From Pleurocapsa sp. MO_226.B13 (GTDB lineage: Bacteria > Cyanobacteriota > Cyanobacteriia > Cyanobacteriales > Xenococcaceae): DNA of 34,410 bases. Made by a program: the position numbers and the translations under genes. The notes beneath the pieces were generated by a model, which worked only from the letters and a program-made list of their open reading frames with translations, did not search any database and had not been told where the DNA came from. The stretch covers positions 1 through 34,410 of the forward strand of contig JASJEI010000102.1 of assembly GCA_030064795.1 (NCBI GenBank), given 5' to 3'. Below, piece by piece: positions 25,425-34,409 of this stretch. Each line of letters starts with the position of its first letter. Position 1 is the stretch's first letter.

Positions 25425-25616
25425 TCATAAAGTGCGTACTGCCTCAGCTTCTGGATCGGGTAGCCGATCGTGATTGAGTAACCCGACTTTCTCGTCTCTT
25501 TGAGGAACAATTCTACCTGGTACTCCCACTAAAGTACAGTCAGAAGGAACATCTGGCAGAACTACGGAATTTGCACCTAGACGAACGCGATCGCCTGATT
25601 CATGTAAGAGGTCTAA
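25425..25616 (-). pseudogene. C-terminal remnant of serine O-acetyltransferase (cysE-like)
   Basis: A 63-codon open stretch encodes the last coils of a left-handed beta-helix transferase: GDRVRLGANSVVLPDVPSDC, TLVGVPGRIVPQRDEKVGLL, NHDRLPDPEAEAVRTL. The DVPSDCTxVGVPGRI and LPDPEAE patterns are characteristic of CysE. The N-terminal domain and most hexapeptide repeats, including the catalytic residues, are missing, and a stop lies just upstream. It is a leftover of a deleted gene next to the acyltransferase remnant. Confidence 0.8.
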
Positions 25617-25715
25617 TCATCACTCATCACTACTTTTCCTTGCTTAACATAGCCAATTTGATAAATAACTGACTACAATGCGATTGACTATTTATTCCTT
25701 GTATTGCTAACTCCC

Positions 25716-27371
25716 ATGACTCAGACTATGACCTCAACCCTCTTGTCAGTCAATAATCTCAGAGTTGCTTATCCCCGTCAGTCTCAAACAGAAACTACCT
25801 GGGCGGTGGATGATGTCTCTTTTGAGCTAAAACCAGGGGAAAAACTAGGATTGGTAGGGGAGTCTGGCTGCGGGAAATCCACTCTAGGGCGGGCAATTAT
25901 GTGCTTGTTACCTGATGGTAGTCAAGTACGGGGAAAGGCAATATTCCAAGGGAAATCGGTTTTTGATTTCAACAAAACTGAATTAAGACAATTTCGGGGA
26001 GAGGTAGTTGCTTTAGTATTTCAAGATCCGATGACAAGGTTAGATCCTTTGATGACCATTGGCGATCATTGTCTGGAAACCCTCAAAGCCCATCAACCCC
26101 AGTTGTCGAAATCCGCAGCCAAGCAGTTGGCAATTGAAACCTTGGAGACGGTTAAGATACCTGCAAACCGTTGGGAACAATATCCCCATGAATTTAGCGG
26201 CGGTATGCGCCAAAGAGTGGCGATCGCTTTAGCCTTATTACTCAACCCTAAAATAATCGTCGCCGACGAACCGACTACTAGTTTAGATGTTACCGTCTCG
26301 GCAGAAATCTTGGAGGAACTTACTCGCTTGTGTAGCGAACGAGAGATGGGTTTAATGTTAATCTCTCATGATTTGGCAATGGTGGGGGAATATTGCGATC
26401 GCATTGCGGTGATGTATCGGGGCAAAATGGTAGAAATAGGGGATGTCAAATCGATTCTTTACAATCCGCAACACGAGTATACTAAGTCTTTGTTGGATGC
26501 AGCCCTACATCTGCAAGCGGTAGACGAAAATTCAGATGAAGCATCTCTGCGCGAAGAAGCGCCAATTTTACAGGTCAAGAATTTAAAACAGTACTTTACT
26601 CTAGAAGCCAACTTAATTCAACAACTATTTTCTCAGGAAAAGGTAACGGTAATTAAGGCCGTAGACGATATTAGTTTCGATCTCTATCCAGGGGAAATAC
26701 TAGGACTAGTGGGAGAGTCGGGCTGTGGTAAGAGTACCCTCTCTAGAACTATTTTGCAGCTACTCAAACCCACTTCAGGGACGGTATCTTTCTTAGGAAA
26801 AGATCTGACTAGCCTTTCTTCCCAAGCAATGCGCAGTCAAAGAAGACAGCTACAGATGGTTTTTCAAGATCCCCACGCTTGTTTAAATCCTTTGATGACT
26901 GTAGGAGAAAGTATTGCCGATCCGCTATTGATTCACAAACTAGCCACCCCGACAGAAGCCAAACAACAAGTTGCAACCATGCTAACTAAAGTCGGCTTAA
27001 CTCCCGTCCAAGACTATTATCGACGTTACCCCAAACAATTATCGGGGGGACAACAACAACGAGTCGCGATCGCACGGGCATTAATTACCAAGCCCAAACT
27101 AGTAATCTGCGATGAACCCGTGAGTATGCTCGATGCTACCGTCCAAACCCAGGTATTAGAGCTTATGCTGGCATTAAAAGCCGAATTTGACTTAACTTAT
27201 CTGTTTATCACTCACGATCTTTGGGTAGCAAGATTCTTTTGCGATCGCATTGCGGTGATGAATTCGGGTAAAATTGTCGAAATTGATACTACTGAAAAGA
27301 TATTTACCCAAGCACAACATCCTTATACCCAAAAGTTGCTCTCTGCTGCACCACTATTAGCAAGCCAGTAG
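25716..27371 (+). CDS. Fused double ATP-binding protein of a peptide/nickel-type ABC importer
   Basis: 551 residues from the ATG at 25716 (a TTG at 25704 is a weaker choice). Two complete ATPase domains are joined, equivalent to DppD-DppF or OppD-OppF. Domain 1 has [50 protein letters not shown] and an OppD-like region after the H-loop SHD. Domain 2 starts near residue 285 with [53 protein letters not shown] and THD. It would energise uptake of peptides or similar solutes at the inner membrane. The permeases and binding protein are not in the window, which is common for such fused ATPases in cyanobacteria. The substrate cannot be inferred. Confidence 0.92.
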   Translation: MTQTMTSTLLSVNNLRVAYPRQSQTETTWAVDDVSFELKPGEKLGLVGESGCGKSTLGRAIMCLLPDGSQVRGKAIFQGKSVFDFNKTELRQFRGEVVALVFQDPMTRLDPLMTIGDHCLETLKAHQPQLSKSAAKQLAIETLETVKIPANRWEQYPHEFSGGMRQRVAIALALLLNPKIIVADEPTTSLDVTVSAEILEELTRLCSEREMGLMLISHDLAMVGEYCDRIAVMYRGKMVEIGDVKSILYNPQHEYTKSLLDAALHLQAVDENSDEASLREEAPILQVKNLKQYFTLEANLIQQLFSQEKVTVIKAVDDISFDLYPGEILGLVGESGCGKSTLSRTILQLLKPTSGTVSFLGKDLTSLSSQAMRSQRRQLQMVFQDPHACLNPLMTVGESIADPLLIHKLATPTEAKQQVATMLTKVGLTPVQDYYRRYPKQLSGGQQQRVAIARALITKPKLVICDEPVSMLDATVQTQVLELMLALKAEFDLTYLFITHDLWVARFFCDRIAVMNSGKIVEIDTTEKIFTQAQHPYTQKLLSAAPLLASQ

Positions 27372-27485
27372 AAGGGGAAAATCACTCAAAATCAGGGTAA
27401 ACTGTAAAATTCTTTTGCTATCGAGCCACTGGTCAGATAGAAACTGCTGTAAGATTGCCAAAGGGCTACTAGATCGAGTTCGTTA

Positions 27486-28811
27486 ATGAAAAAAATTTTT
27501 GTAATTGATACCAATGTTATACTACACGATCCCACTGCTATCTTTCGATTTGAAGAGAATGAAATAGTATTGCCAATCGCCGTCATCGAAGAATTAGACC
27601 GCTTCAAAAAACAGCCAGAGATGATTGGTCGCAATGCTAGACAAGTATCCCGCACCTTGGATAAGCTACGTCAGCAAGGTTATTTAACTAAAGGAGTAAC
27701 TCTAGATAATGGGGGAACACTAAGAGTAGCTTTAAGCGATCGCCACACTCTTAAGGAATTACCCCCCGAATTAAATGGCGATCTTGCCGATAATTCTATT
27801 TTGGCAGTGGGAATGCAATGCAAAAATCGCTGTCAATGTCCTGTAATTTTGATTAGTAAAGATACTAATATGCGGATCAAAGCCGATGCTTTGGGACTAA
27901 AGGCAGAAGACTACGAAACCGATAAAGTAGATGTAAAAGATCTTTATACTGGTGCTACCGAAGTATTAGTTGATGCCGAGCGTATTAGCGAATTTTTTCA
28001 GGCTGGTTCGATTACTTTAGACCGAGAATTTTTACCAAATCAAGATGTTACCCTCGTCGATCGAGTCAATCCTTCCCACACTGCATTAGGGATGGTAGCA
28101 GGAAAGAGTAATACTATTATTCCCCTACTTTCTCTACCCAAATTGGGAGTATCTAGGATTCAACCCCGCAACCGAGAACAAAGATTTGCTCTTAATTTAC
28201 TGTTACAAGACTCGATTAAACTAGTTACTTTAGTCGGTAAAGCAGGGACGGGCAAAACCCTACTGGCGATCGCAGCAGGACTGCAAAAGGTAGCGGATGA
28301 AAAACTCTACACTCGCTTGCTAATATCGCGTCCAGTAGTACCAATGGGGAAAGATATTGGTTTTCTTCCAGGAGATATTAATGAGAAGCTAACCCCCTGG
28401 ATGCAGCCTCTGTATGACAATTTCGATTTGATCTTTGGCACGCAAGATTCTCACGACAAGCCAGGACATTGGCGCAGAGGACATGAAGAATTAATTGAAA
28501 TGGGAATCTTGCAAATCGAACCCCTTACCTATATTCGGGGTCGTACCATTCCCCAGCAGTTTCTGATTATCGATGAAGCTCAAAACCTAACTCCTCATGA
28601 AGTAAAAACTATTATTACTCGTGCAGGAGAAGGTACTAAAGTAGTTCTCACAGGAGACCCCGATCAAATAGATAATCCCTATGTAGATGCTGCTAGTAAC
28701 GGTCTTACCTACGTAGTAGAAAGGTTTAAAAATGAACCCCTAGCTGGTCATATTATTCTAGAAAAAGGCGAGCGTTCCAGTTTAGCTGAGAGAGCAGCAG
28801 CCTTACTTTAA
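27486..28811 (+). CDS. PIN-PhoH family protein (PhoH2-type ATPase/ribonuclease)
   Basis: 441 residues. An N-terminal PIN nuclease domain (KIFVIDTNVILHDP, then VIEELDRFKKQPE, LADNSILAVG, LISKDTNMRIKAD) contains the acidic metal-binding residues. A PhoH ATPase domain follows, with Walker A GKAGTGKTLLA, RPVVPMGKDIGFLPGD, Walker B FLIIDEAQNLT and the sensor VLTGDPDQID. The pair is typical of PhoH2 proteins, which unwind and cut RNA. It stands 114 bases after the ABC ATPase gene and is followed by a small conserved-looking protein, probably in the same direction of transcription. Length and domain order are normal, and the metal-site acids look intact. Confidence 0.93.
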   Translation: MKKIFVIDTNVILHDPTAIFRFEENEIVLPIAVIEELDRFKKQPEMIGRNARQVSRTLDKLRQQGYLTKGVTLDNGGTLRVALSDRHTLKELPPELNGDLADNSILAVGMQCKNRCQCPVILISKDTNMRIKADALGLKAEDYETDKVDVKDLYTGATEVLVDAERISEFFQAGSITLDREFLPNQDVTLVDRVNPSHTALGMVAGKSNTIIPLLSLPKLGVSRIQPRNREQRFALNLLLQDSIKLVTLVGKAGTGKTLLAIAAGLQKVADEKLYTRLLISRPVVPMGKDIGFLPGDINEKLTPWMQPLYDNFDLIFGTQDSHDKPGHWRRGHEELIEMGILQIEPLTYIRGRTIPQQFLIIDEAQNLTPHEVKTIITRAGEGTKVVLTGDPDQIDNPYVDAASNGLTYVVERFKNEPLAGHIILEKGERSSLAERAAALL

Positions 28812-28898
28812 CTACTTTAGCCTACGGGAGTGTCACGAAGACCTCTCCAGCTTCTAAAAGATATAATTTTAAATAATGACACTCTTTGGTTAAAAACT

Positions 28899-29105
28899 AT
28901 GGGTAAAAAAGCCAAGCTCAAAAAAATGCGACAACAGGGAAAAGCCACCGCTAAACCTGCAAAACAATACGATCGAACCCAGTTTGTCGAACAATTTTCT
29001 CGAATGGGACACAAGTTAATCATCGACCCTAAATTACAGCCTAAAACCAATCGAGGCAATATATCTCCAGAAATACCTCAAAACAAAATTGAGCCACAAT
29101 TATAA
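28899..29105 (+). CDS. Small basic protein of unknown function
   Basis: 68 residues from the ATG at 28899; the frame is open from 28830, but the start MGKKAKLKKMRQQGKATAKP is the natural one. The N-terminal half is very lysine/arginine-rich and probably binds nucleic acid. A short segment YDRTQFVEQFSRMGHKLI is more structured. It lies 87 bases after the PIN-PhoH gene on the same strand, so co-transcription is possible. Small basic proteins of this pattern are common in cyanobacteria; I know no function. Confidence 0.6.
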   Translation: MGKKAKLKKMRQQGKATAKPAKQYDRTQFVEQFSRMGHKLIIDPKLQPKTNRGNISPEIPQNKIEPQL

Positions 29106-29137
29106 ATAAATAATACCCATTAATATTTCCTCGCTCG

Positions 29138-29347
29138 TTAAATTAAAATATTTTTCCAAGCTTTTCGGCTCAATTCCCAACTAGAAATAGGTAAAACCAA
29201 GGGCCAGAATAAAGGTGCAATTAATAAAAAAGCCCAAGAAATCAAATCATTATTGGGCGTACTGTTGTCTTGATAAAACAGCATAAACCAATAGGTAAAA
29301 ACGAGAAAATAAATTGTCCAATACCAAGTAGCGATGTTTTCAGACAT
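29138..29347 (-). CDS. Small membrane protein of unknown function
   Basis: 69 residues with two predicted membrane segments (about 9-26, YWTIYFLVFTYWFMLFYQ, and 36-54, ISWAFLLIAPLFWPLVLPIS) separated by a short polar loop. Both ends are polar, with a basic C-terminus. It converges with the small basic protein gene. Such two-helix proteins are frequent in cyanobacterial genomes; I know no function. Confidence 0.6.
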   Translation of the reverse strand: MSENIATWYWTIYFLVFTYWFMLFYQDNSTPNNDLISWAFLLIAPLFWPLVLPISSWELSRKAWKNILI

Positions 29348-29581
29348 TCTTTGATTTATCGCACTAAAATCTTGGTTTTATTATTATTGACCAAACAAAA
29401 AACAGTCAGTAGTAAAAACACTCAATTGTATTAAATGCAACCAAAATTTCTCCGAAATCTAACTGATATGTAAGACAAAACTGGAACTTTGAAATTTTGG
29501 CGATCGCTTTTAAAACTCTAAGAGTAATCATTTTAGGTAAAGGAAGATAGGCTGGAAAAAAATAAGTAATTGGAGTTTAGA

Positions 29582-29779
29582 CTAACTCCCTTCTCTTTCC
29601 ATACCTATAAAAATTATGGTGGCGATCGCATTTAAACCTTGTCTAATAAATTTAACTTGCGAACAGCCTCTGGCTGCACTCCGCGAACGCTTTTCTTGAA
29701 TAATTGTCACCAAGTCATCCACTGTACGAGCGATCGTAATTTGGCTATCATTCCAAAATGATGATGAGACAATCGTCAC
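29582..29779 (-). CDS. Doubtful small ORF overlapping the SDR stop
   Basis: 65 codons starting with GTG, overlapping the stop of the SDR gene by four bases (GTGA). An AGGAGG lies close upstream but is only three bases from the start, and is part of the SDR's terminal GGK codons. Internal residues EKRSRSAARGCSQ look like a translated GC-rich repeat rather than protein. I recognise no domain. It is kept because of the translational-coupling geometry. Confidence 0.25.
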   Translation of the reverse strand: MTIVSSSFWNDSQITIARTVDDLVTIIQEKRSRSAARGCSQVKFIRQGLNAIATIIFIGMEREGS

Positions 29780-30522
29780 TTACCTCCTGCAACATCGATA
29801 AAAGAACCTGTGGTGTAGGAAGCTTCATCGGACAATAACCATAAAATTGCTCGTGCCACTTCCATTGCTAGACCACCTCTTTTCATCGGCACAAATTCTT
29901 TGACTCTTTCAACACGATTTGGTTCGCCACCACTGGCATGAATTTCAGTATCAATAAAACCAGGTCGTACCGCGTTAACTCGAATCCCCTCTTCGGCAAC
30001 TTCTTTTGCCAAGCCAATGGTCATCGTATCGATCGCACCTTTGGAAGCAGCATAGTCTATATATTCCCCAGGAGAACCAAGACGAGAAGCAACCGATGAA
30101 ACATTAACGATCGCTCCTCCTGCACCACCATGTTTGGTAGACATTCGTTTTATAGCTTCCCTGGCACACAAAAAACTGCCAATGATGTTGGTAGCAAAGA
30201 TGCGATGTAGACGAGCAGCGTCCATATTTTCAACCCGCATTTGCTGCTCTAAAATCCCCGCATTGTTAACCAGTGCCGTTACCGTTCCCAAGTTTTTATC
30301 TACTGTATTAAAAAGATTCACTACATCAGTTTCGGAACCTACATCAGCAGCAAGGGCGATCGCTTTGCCTCCTAGTTTTTGAATCTGGTTAACAACTTTC
30401 TGAGCAGCCTTTTGGTTATGAAGATAATTGACACCAACAACATAACCTTGTTCGGCAGCAAGATATGCAGTAGCAGCACCAATGCCACGACTAGCACCTG
30501 TAATTACGATAACTTGTTTCAT
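29776..30522 (-). CDS. SDR-family NAD(P)-dependent oxidoreductase
   Basis: 248 residues from the ATG at 30522; the frame is open further upstream, but that part overlaps the GST tail. Classical short-chain dehydrogenase motifs: TGASRGIG (8-15) for cofactor, AADV, NNAG (86-89), VNVSSVAS with the catalytic Ser, YAASKGA with the catalytic Tyr and Lys, and RPGFIDTEIH. It is closest in pattern to the glucose-1-dehydrogenase/FabG-like group; the substrate is unknown. It starts about 20 bases after the GST stop, so the two are an operon. A truncated paralogue lies 3.4 kb upstream at 33598. Confidence 0.92.
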   Translation of the reverse strand: MKQVIVITGASRGIGAATAYLAAEQGYVVGVNYLHNQKAAQKVVNQIQKLGGKAIALAADVGSETDVVNLFNTVDKNLGTVTALVNNAGILEQQMRVENMDAARLHRIFATNIIGSFLCAREAIKRMSTKHGGAGGAIVNVSSVASRLGSPGEYIDYAASKGAIDTMTIGLAKEVAEEGIRVNAVRPGFIDTEIHASGGEPNRVERVKEFVPMKRGGLAMEVARAILWLLSDEASYTTGSFIDVAGGK

Positions 30523-30542
30523 TTTTCTCAAAGCTTGATGAA

Positions 30543-31193
30543 CTACTTGCTGTTTTTCTCTCGATTCTTTTGTACCCAGTGTTGAATAGAAGGACGCTGC
30601 CACTGAAAATTGGCATAATTCTCTAGCTTCTCTGGAATTCGATCGCCATTAAGGACAAGCCGATTCAGCATTAATGCTAGATCGGTATCTGCAATACACC
30701 ACTCATCAAATAGATTGAGACTGCGATCGCTGAGTAAGCTATCTGCTACACGGATTAACTTTTTCAAGGCAATTTTACCTGACTGAGATAGAGGTGTTGC
30801 TGTTGGCTGAAAAAAGATAACTTCAGTTGGACGTTCTTCTCGAATTGGCATTAAATCGCTACGAATCCATGCCTGAATCTGTCTTGCCCTGGCTCGATCG
30901 CGCTGTTCTTTAGGGAAGACAGAGGGATATTCTGGGGCGGGAAACACTTCTTCTAAATATTCAACGATCGCGGTTGATTCCGACAGGTACAAGTTGCCAT
31001 GCTGAAGAGTCGGTACTCTTGCCGTCAATGAAACATCATAGTAAGCTTGGGTCTGGTTTTGGCTAGCATTTAGATCGATCTTCTCAAGATCGAATAAAAT
31101 ACCCTTTTCTATAAGTGTCACATAGACTGACATTGCATAAGGGCTGATAAATTGACTGTCAACAAACAGTTTTACTTCTGTTTTCACAAGCAT
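30543..31193 (-). CDS. yfcF: Glutathione S-transferase, YfcF-like
   Basis: 216 residues. The N-terminal thioredoxin-like domain has VDSQFISPYAMSVYVTLIEKG, the glutathione-binding proline in ARVPTLQH, and LSESTAIVEYLEE. The helical domain contains RARARQIQAWIRSDLMPIRE, ERPTEVIF, EWCIADTDLALMLNRLV and NFQWQRPSIQHWV, which match E. coli YfcF almost position by position as I recall it. YfcF has glutathione transferase and peroxidase activity and a role in oxidative-stress defence. It is the first gene of a two-gene unit with the SDR. The similarity to a proteobacterial protein is striking and may reflect transfer. Confidence 0.88.
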   Translation of the reverse strand: MLVKTEVKLFVDSQFISPYAMSVYVTLIEKGILFDLEKIDLNASQNQTQAYYDVSLTARVPTLQHGNLYLSESTAIVEYLEEVFPAPEYPSVFPKEQRDRARARQIQAWIRSDLMPIREERPTEVIFFQPTATPLSQSGKIALKKLIRVADSLLSDRSLNLFDEWCIADTDLALMLNRLVLNGDRIPEKLENYANFQWQRPSIQHWVQKNREKNSK

Positions 31194-31306
31194 TCCTCTC
31201 TAGAAAATTTCTATCTATCCAAAAGCTTTACAAGCTACAAAGCTCTGCTAAAGCGGGAATATCCGATCTAATTGCAGTTCTAACAATCATGATTTTTAGA
31301 TAATTT

Positions 31307-32073
31307 CTAGGGAACAGATGGCAATTGTTTCTGCAAAACTTTAGTTAGATAATAAAATCGCCCAGTAAAAACAATTCCTGCGATCGCCACACCGATAGAT
31401 TGTCCGAACCACAAACCTGCACCACCCCAACCAGCATGAAACCCCAACCAATAACCAAGAGGCAATCCAATAATCCAAAATGCGGGAATACTAAATAACA
31501 TCGGTAGACGAGTATCTTGCAGTCCTTGAAGTACGCCATAGGCAATTCTTTGTACTCCATCACAAATTTGAGATACGGCAGCAATAGTTAACATGGGAGC
31601 AACCAAGGCAATGACTTGCTGATTGGCAGGATCGTTAAGGTCGAGATATAGTCCGACGACAAATTGAGGAAACAAGAGTTTTGACCAAATACCGCCATCC
31701 AAGCATCTAAATGAGAGATAATTCCTGTCAAGGGAATAGTTAACAATAGCACCAACCATAGTCCTTGACGTGCTAGGTTCTCAATGCGATTTTTATCCTT
31801 TGCCCCGTAAGCTTGAGCGATCGCGGGAGTTATTGCCATTACTAAACCTCCAGCCGTAAAAACTAAAGCTGAAAAACTTAAAGCAGCCAGTCCTCCCGCA
31901 GCCAGAGTTGCTGCCCCCAATCTACCCATCATCAAAGTATCAAAAAAACCCGTAAGAGATTGAGTTAACTGTGCGCTAGCCAGAGGTATAGCTAATCGGA
32001 GAAATTGTTTCATTTCTCGACCAACAGCAATTAAACTCGACGAATAATTCAGTAATGTCACTTTAGTTCTCAA
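31307..32073 (-). pseudogene. MATE-family efflux pump gene with internal deletion and frameshift
   Basis: The N-terminal ~125 residues (FLRLAIPLASAQLTQSLTGF, TLMMGRLGAATLAAGGLAAL, AQAYGAKD) are MATE helices 1-3. After WMAVFGQN near 31690 the frame runs into unrelated sequence ending at 31588. In the next frame, from about 31678 to 31307, the last third of a MATE protein appears (VVGLYLDLNDPANQQVIALV, QRIAYGVLQGLQDTR, GLPLGYWLGF). Roughly 200 residues in the middle are missing, so a deletion joined the two parts out of frame. Intact members have about 450 residues and 12 helices. It is non-functional. Confidence 0.88.
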
Positions 32074-32157
32074 TCACTAGATTTTTTTGTATGTACCTTT
32101 CTTGAAGTAAAATGGAGACTATTGATGCTTACTCTCATCTCTTATCTCCCCACAATT

Positions 32158-32610
32158 TCAATGAGAATTAGTAATCTCAATTTTCATATGTCTGTGCATT
32201 AATCCTACTTCTTCAAAGGGTTTATCATAGACTTCAAACTGGAATTTTCTGTAAAAGGCAACAGCTTCCTGTCTGGCATGACAAGTAACCTCTGTCAAAC
32301 CTTGAGCTTTGGCAAATTTGAGTAATTCTTGTACTAAGAGAGTCCCAATACCTCTGCCTTGCATAGATTCATCCACTGCCATTTGAATTAACTGTGCTTT
32401 TTGATTTATTTCATCGAGAGGAACTAATACAACACAGCCCATTAGGCGATCGCGATTTAAGGCAACAAAATGCCAAGACTTGCGATCGTACATTTCCCAA
32501 CTATAGTTAGGAATCCCAATTGGACGCAGTAGAATTTGGTTACGCAGTTCTCTTTCTGCTTGATACAGAGGATTATCGATGGTTATCCTTTTAATAGTAA
32601 TTGATTGCAT
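32158..32610 (-). CDS. GNAT-family N-acetyltransferase
   Basis: 150 residues. The acetyl-CoA site is clear: IQMAVDESMQGRGIGTLLVQ (Q/RxxGxG/A, motif A), followed by the TEVTCHARQEAVAFYRKF block (motif B). The substrate is not predictable. It starts with MQSITIKRIT and ends with a basic stretch. It lies between the broken MATE gene and the ROK gene on the same strand; gaps of about 85 bases on each side argue against a tight operon. Confidence 0.88.
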   Translation of the reverse strand: MQSITIKRITIDNPLYQAERELRNQILLRPIGIPNYSWEMYDRKSWHFVALNRDRLMGCVVLVPLDEINQKAQLIQMAVDESMQGRGIGTLLVQELLKFAKAQGLTEVTCHARQEAVAFYRKFQFEVYDKPFEEVGLMHRHMKIEITNSH

Positions 32611-32693
32611 GGATATTTAGGAAGTTATGATATTTTTCCTTTCATTTCTAATTCTTTTCGATTCAAATTAACGAAACCTAGTGATTTCGCTTG

Positions 32694-33515
32694 TTATGTT
32701 TGAGCTGCACGCATTGCCCCTAAAGCTACCACCAACTCACCTGAACGAACTTTAGATAGCTCACAAGCTTTCCACAAATCAGGAATTGTATATTTTGCGG
32801 CCGTCTCCACAACAGTCTCAAAATATCCTGGCAGTCCTACCGTGCCACCGCCAAATGCTAGGCGTGAAGGATTTATTAGGTTGATAACAGATGCTACCGC
32901 AACACCCAAATACCTTCCACCCTCGCACAGTCTAGCTATTGCTGTTCGATCTCCAGCTTCGATCAGATCGGCAAAACTCTTCGCACTTACACCGTGTTTT
33001 GCTGCCAGAAAACTGCCTCCAGCTAGTTCATCTAGTCGTTCTATCCCTCTATTTGTCTGCATAGGCATATATCCCAACTCCCCCGCTAGCCCTGTAGCAC
33101 CCGTTAGTAATTTTCCTTCAGTAATAAATGCTGCACCAATCGCTGTGCCAACCATAACTATTCCAGCAGTGAGTCCCTCTTCTAACTCAGAAAACTCCTC
33201 TAAAATCGCTGCATTTGCGTCATTTAGTGCTTTTATCTGGCATCTGAAATCAGCAAAAGCCAGATTCGGATTCCAACCAGTAAGTTTTGGAATCACATCG
33301 CAAAACACGACATTACCTGCACTATCAATCAGACCTGGAACTGCAACTCCAATGCTAACTGGCTCAATCTCATTAGTCTGAATAAAATCCCCAAGAATTA
33401 CTTTAAGTTTCTCTGGTGAAAAATCTGCCCCTGTTTCTACCTTTAAGCTTTGATTTTCAGACACAAATAGAGCCTTTGTGCCTCCTATATCTATTCCTAT
33501 ATTTTGTTTATGCAT
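32694..33515 (-). CDS. ROK-family sugar kinase-like protein lacking the zinc motif
   Basis: 273 residues, cytosolic. ATP-binding phosphate-1 motif IGIDIGGTKAL (6-16), catalytic Asp in LNDANAA (D99), GTAIGAAF and AGELGYM, then AFGGG near the end. Normal ROK kinases have ExGH followed by a CxCGxxGCxE zinc site. Here the motif is E146-LGY149, with His replaced by Tyr, and the cysteines are absent (MQTNRGIERLDELAGG). Substrate binding usually uses that Glu and His, so the sugar specificity may differ from glucose, or activity may be lost. No DNA-binding domain is present, so it is not a repressor. The truncated SDR copy lies directly upstream. Confidence 0.85.
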   Translation of the reverse strand: MHKQNIGIDIGGTKALFVSENQSLKVETGADFSPEKLKVILGDFIQTNEIEPVSIGVAVPGLIDSAGNVVFCDVIPKLTGWNPNLAFADFRCQIKALNDANAAILEEFSELEEGLTAGIVMVGTAIGAAFITEGKLLTGATGLAGELGYMPMQTNRGIERLDELAGGSFLAAKHGVSAKSFADLIEAGDRTAIARLCEGGRYLGVAVASVINLINPSRLAFGGGTVGLPGYFETVVETAAKYTIPDLWKACELSKVRSGELVVALGAMRAAQT

Positions 33516-33597
33516 TAGTTTTATTGCCCTGTTAAATTGACTATTTCTAAGAGCTAATTTGTCAACTCGCTATAACCTTTGTAAAGTAGAGCTTTTG

Positions 33598-33960
33598 TCA
33601 AAACAGTACATTTGATTCAATAGATGTCTTAAAGATAATAATAGTAAGGATTCCCAGCTTATTAAGATTTCCTTTGGGAATCAGCTCTAAGATTCCCGCA
33701 TTGTTAACCAGTGCTGTTACCGTTCCTAAGTTTTTATCTACTGTGTTAAATAGATTTATAACATCAGTTTCTGATGCCACATCAGCAGAAAGGGCGATCG
33801 CTTTACCTCCTAGTTTTTGAATTTGGTCAACAACTTTCCGAGCAGCCTCTCGATTACGAAGATAATTGACACCAACAACATAACCTCGTTCGGCAGCTAG
33901 ATAAGCAGTAGCAGCACCAATACCACGACTAGCACCCGTAATTACAATAATTTTTTTCAT
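33598..33960 (-). pseudogene. Truncated duplicate of the SDR gene
   Basis: The first 92 residues are a paralogue of the SDR at 29776-30522 (81 of 92 identical by direct count): TGASRGIG, SADV and NNAGILE are kept. After that the homology stops abruptly and a 28-residue unrelated tail (LIPKGNLNKLGILTIII, then to VLF) runs to a stop. The catalytic Ser, Tyr and Lys are missing, so it cannot be an active dehydrogenase. The break falls near 33685. It is probably a tandem or segmental duplication followed by deletion. Confidence 0.9.
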
Positions 33961-33998
33961 CTGTTAGATTTTTTGTCATGAATGCAACAGTTTTTCCG

Positions 33999-34281
33999 TC
34001 AACCGCTTTTTGAGTATAAATAACCTAAGTTACTGAGAGTAATTCCTTCCCCTTCGCGATCGCCGATGTCAGAGAAGATAGCCAGGGACTGCTGGAAGTA
34101 GTCAATCGCTTTGGGGTACTGCCCCAGGTTTCGGTAAGCACTGCCCAAATTGTTTAAGGAACCAGCTTCCCCCTGGCGATCGCCGATGTCGGAGGAGATG
34201 GCTAAGGACTGCTGGAAGTAGTCAATCGCTTTGGCATACTGTCCCAGGTTTCGGTAAGCACTGCCCAAATTGTTTAAGGAC
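33999..34281 (-). pseudogene. C-terminal part of a TPR-repeat protein, cut by an inserted element
   Basis: Two and a half tetratricopeptide repeats of 40 residues: LNNLGSAYRNLGQYAKAIDY, FQQSLAISSDIGDRQGEAGS, then the same unit again, and a last half LSNLGYLYSKSG before the stop. The two units are also close to identical in DNA, with a 120-base period. TPR character ends exactly at 34280/34281, where a MITE-like end begins; the open frame continues only to an ATG at 34308 inside that element. The original protein was presumably longer, as cyanobacterial TPR or TPR-CHAT proteins are. The rest may continue beyond the window. Confidence 0.7.
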
Positions 34282-34409
34282 ACGACTTGGAAGGAAAGGA
34301 GCGATCGCATAATGTAAAATCAAGCATTTGAAGCCATTTTTGTACTGAAGTAGCGACCCCTGAAAGCTAAATACAGTAAGCCTTTCATGATTAACCTTCC
34401 AAGTCCTGT
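34280..34409. mobile_element. About 130-bp MITE-like element at the window edge
   Basis: ACACGACTTGGAAGG (34280-34294) and CCTTCCAAGTCCTGT (34395-34409) are terminal inverted repeats matching at 14 of 15 positions. The interior has no coding capacity for a transposase. The left border coincides with the point where the repeated TPR sequence stops. The target duplication cannot be checked because the window ends one base later. Confidence 0.6.

Noticed and set aside
32842..33381. 179-codon plus-strand open frame opposite the ROK gene
   Set aside because: It is antisense to a protein with clear ROK motifs, and its own sequence is Pro/Ser-rich with no domain.
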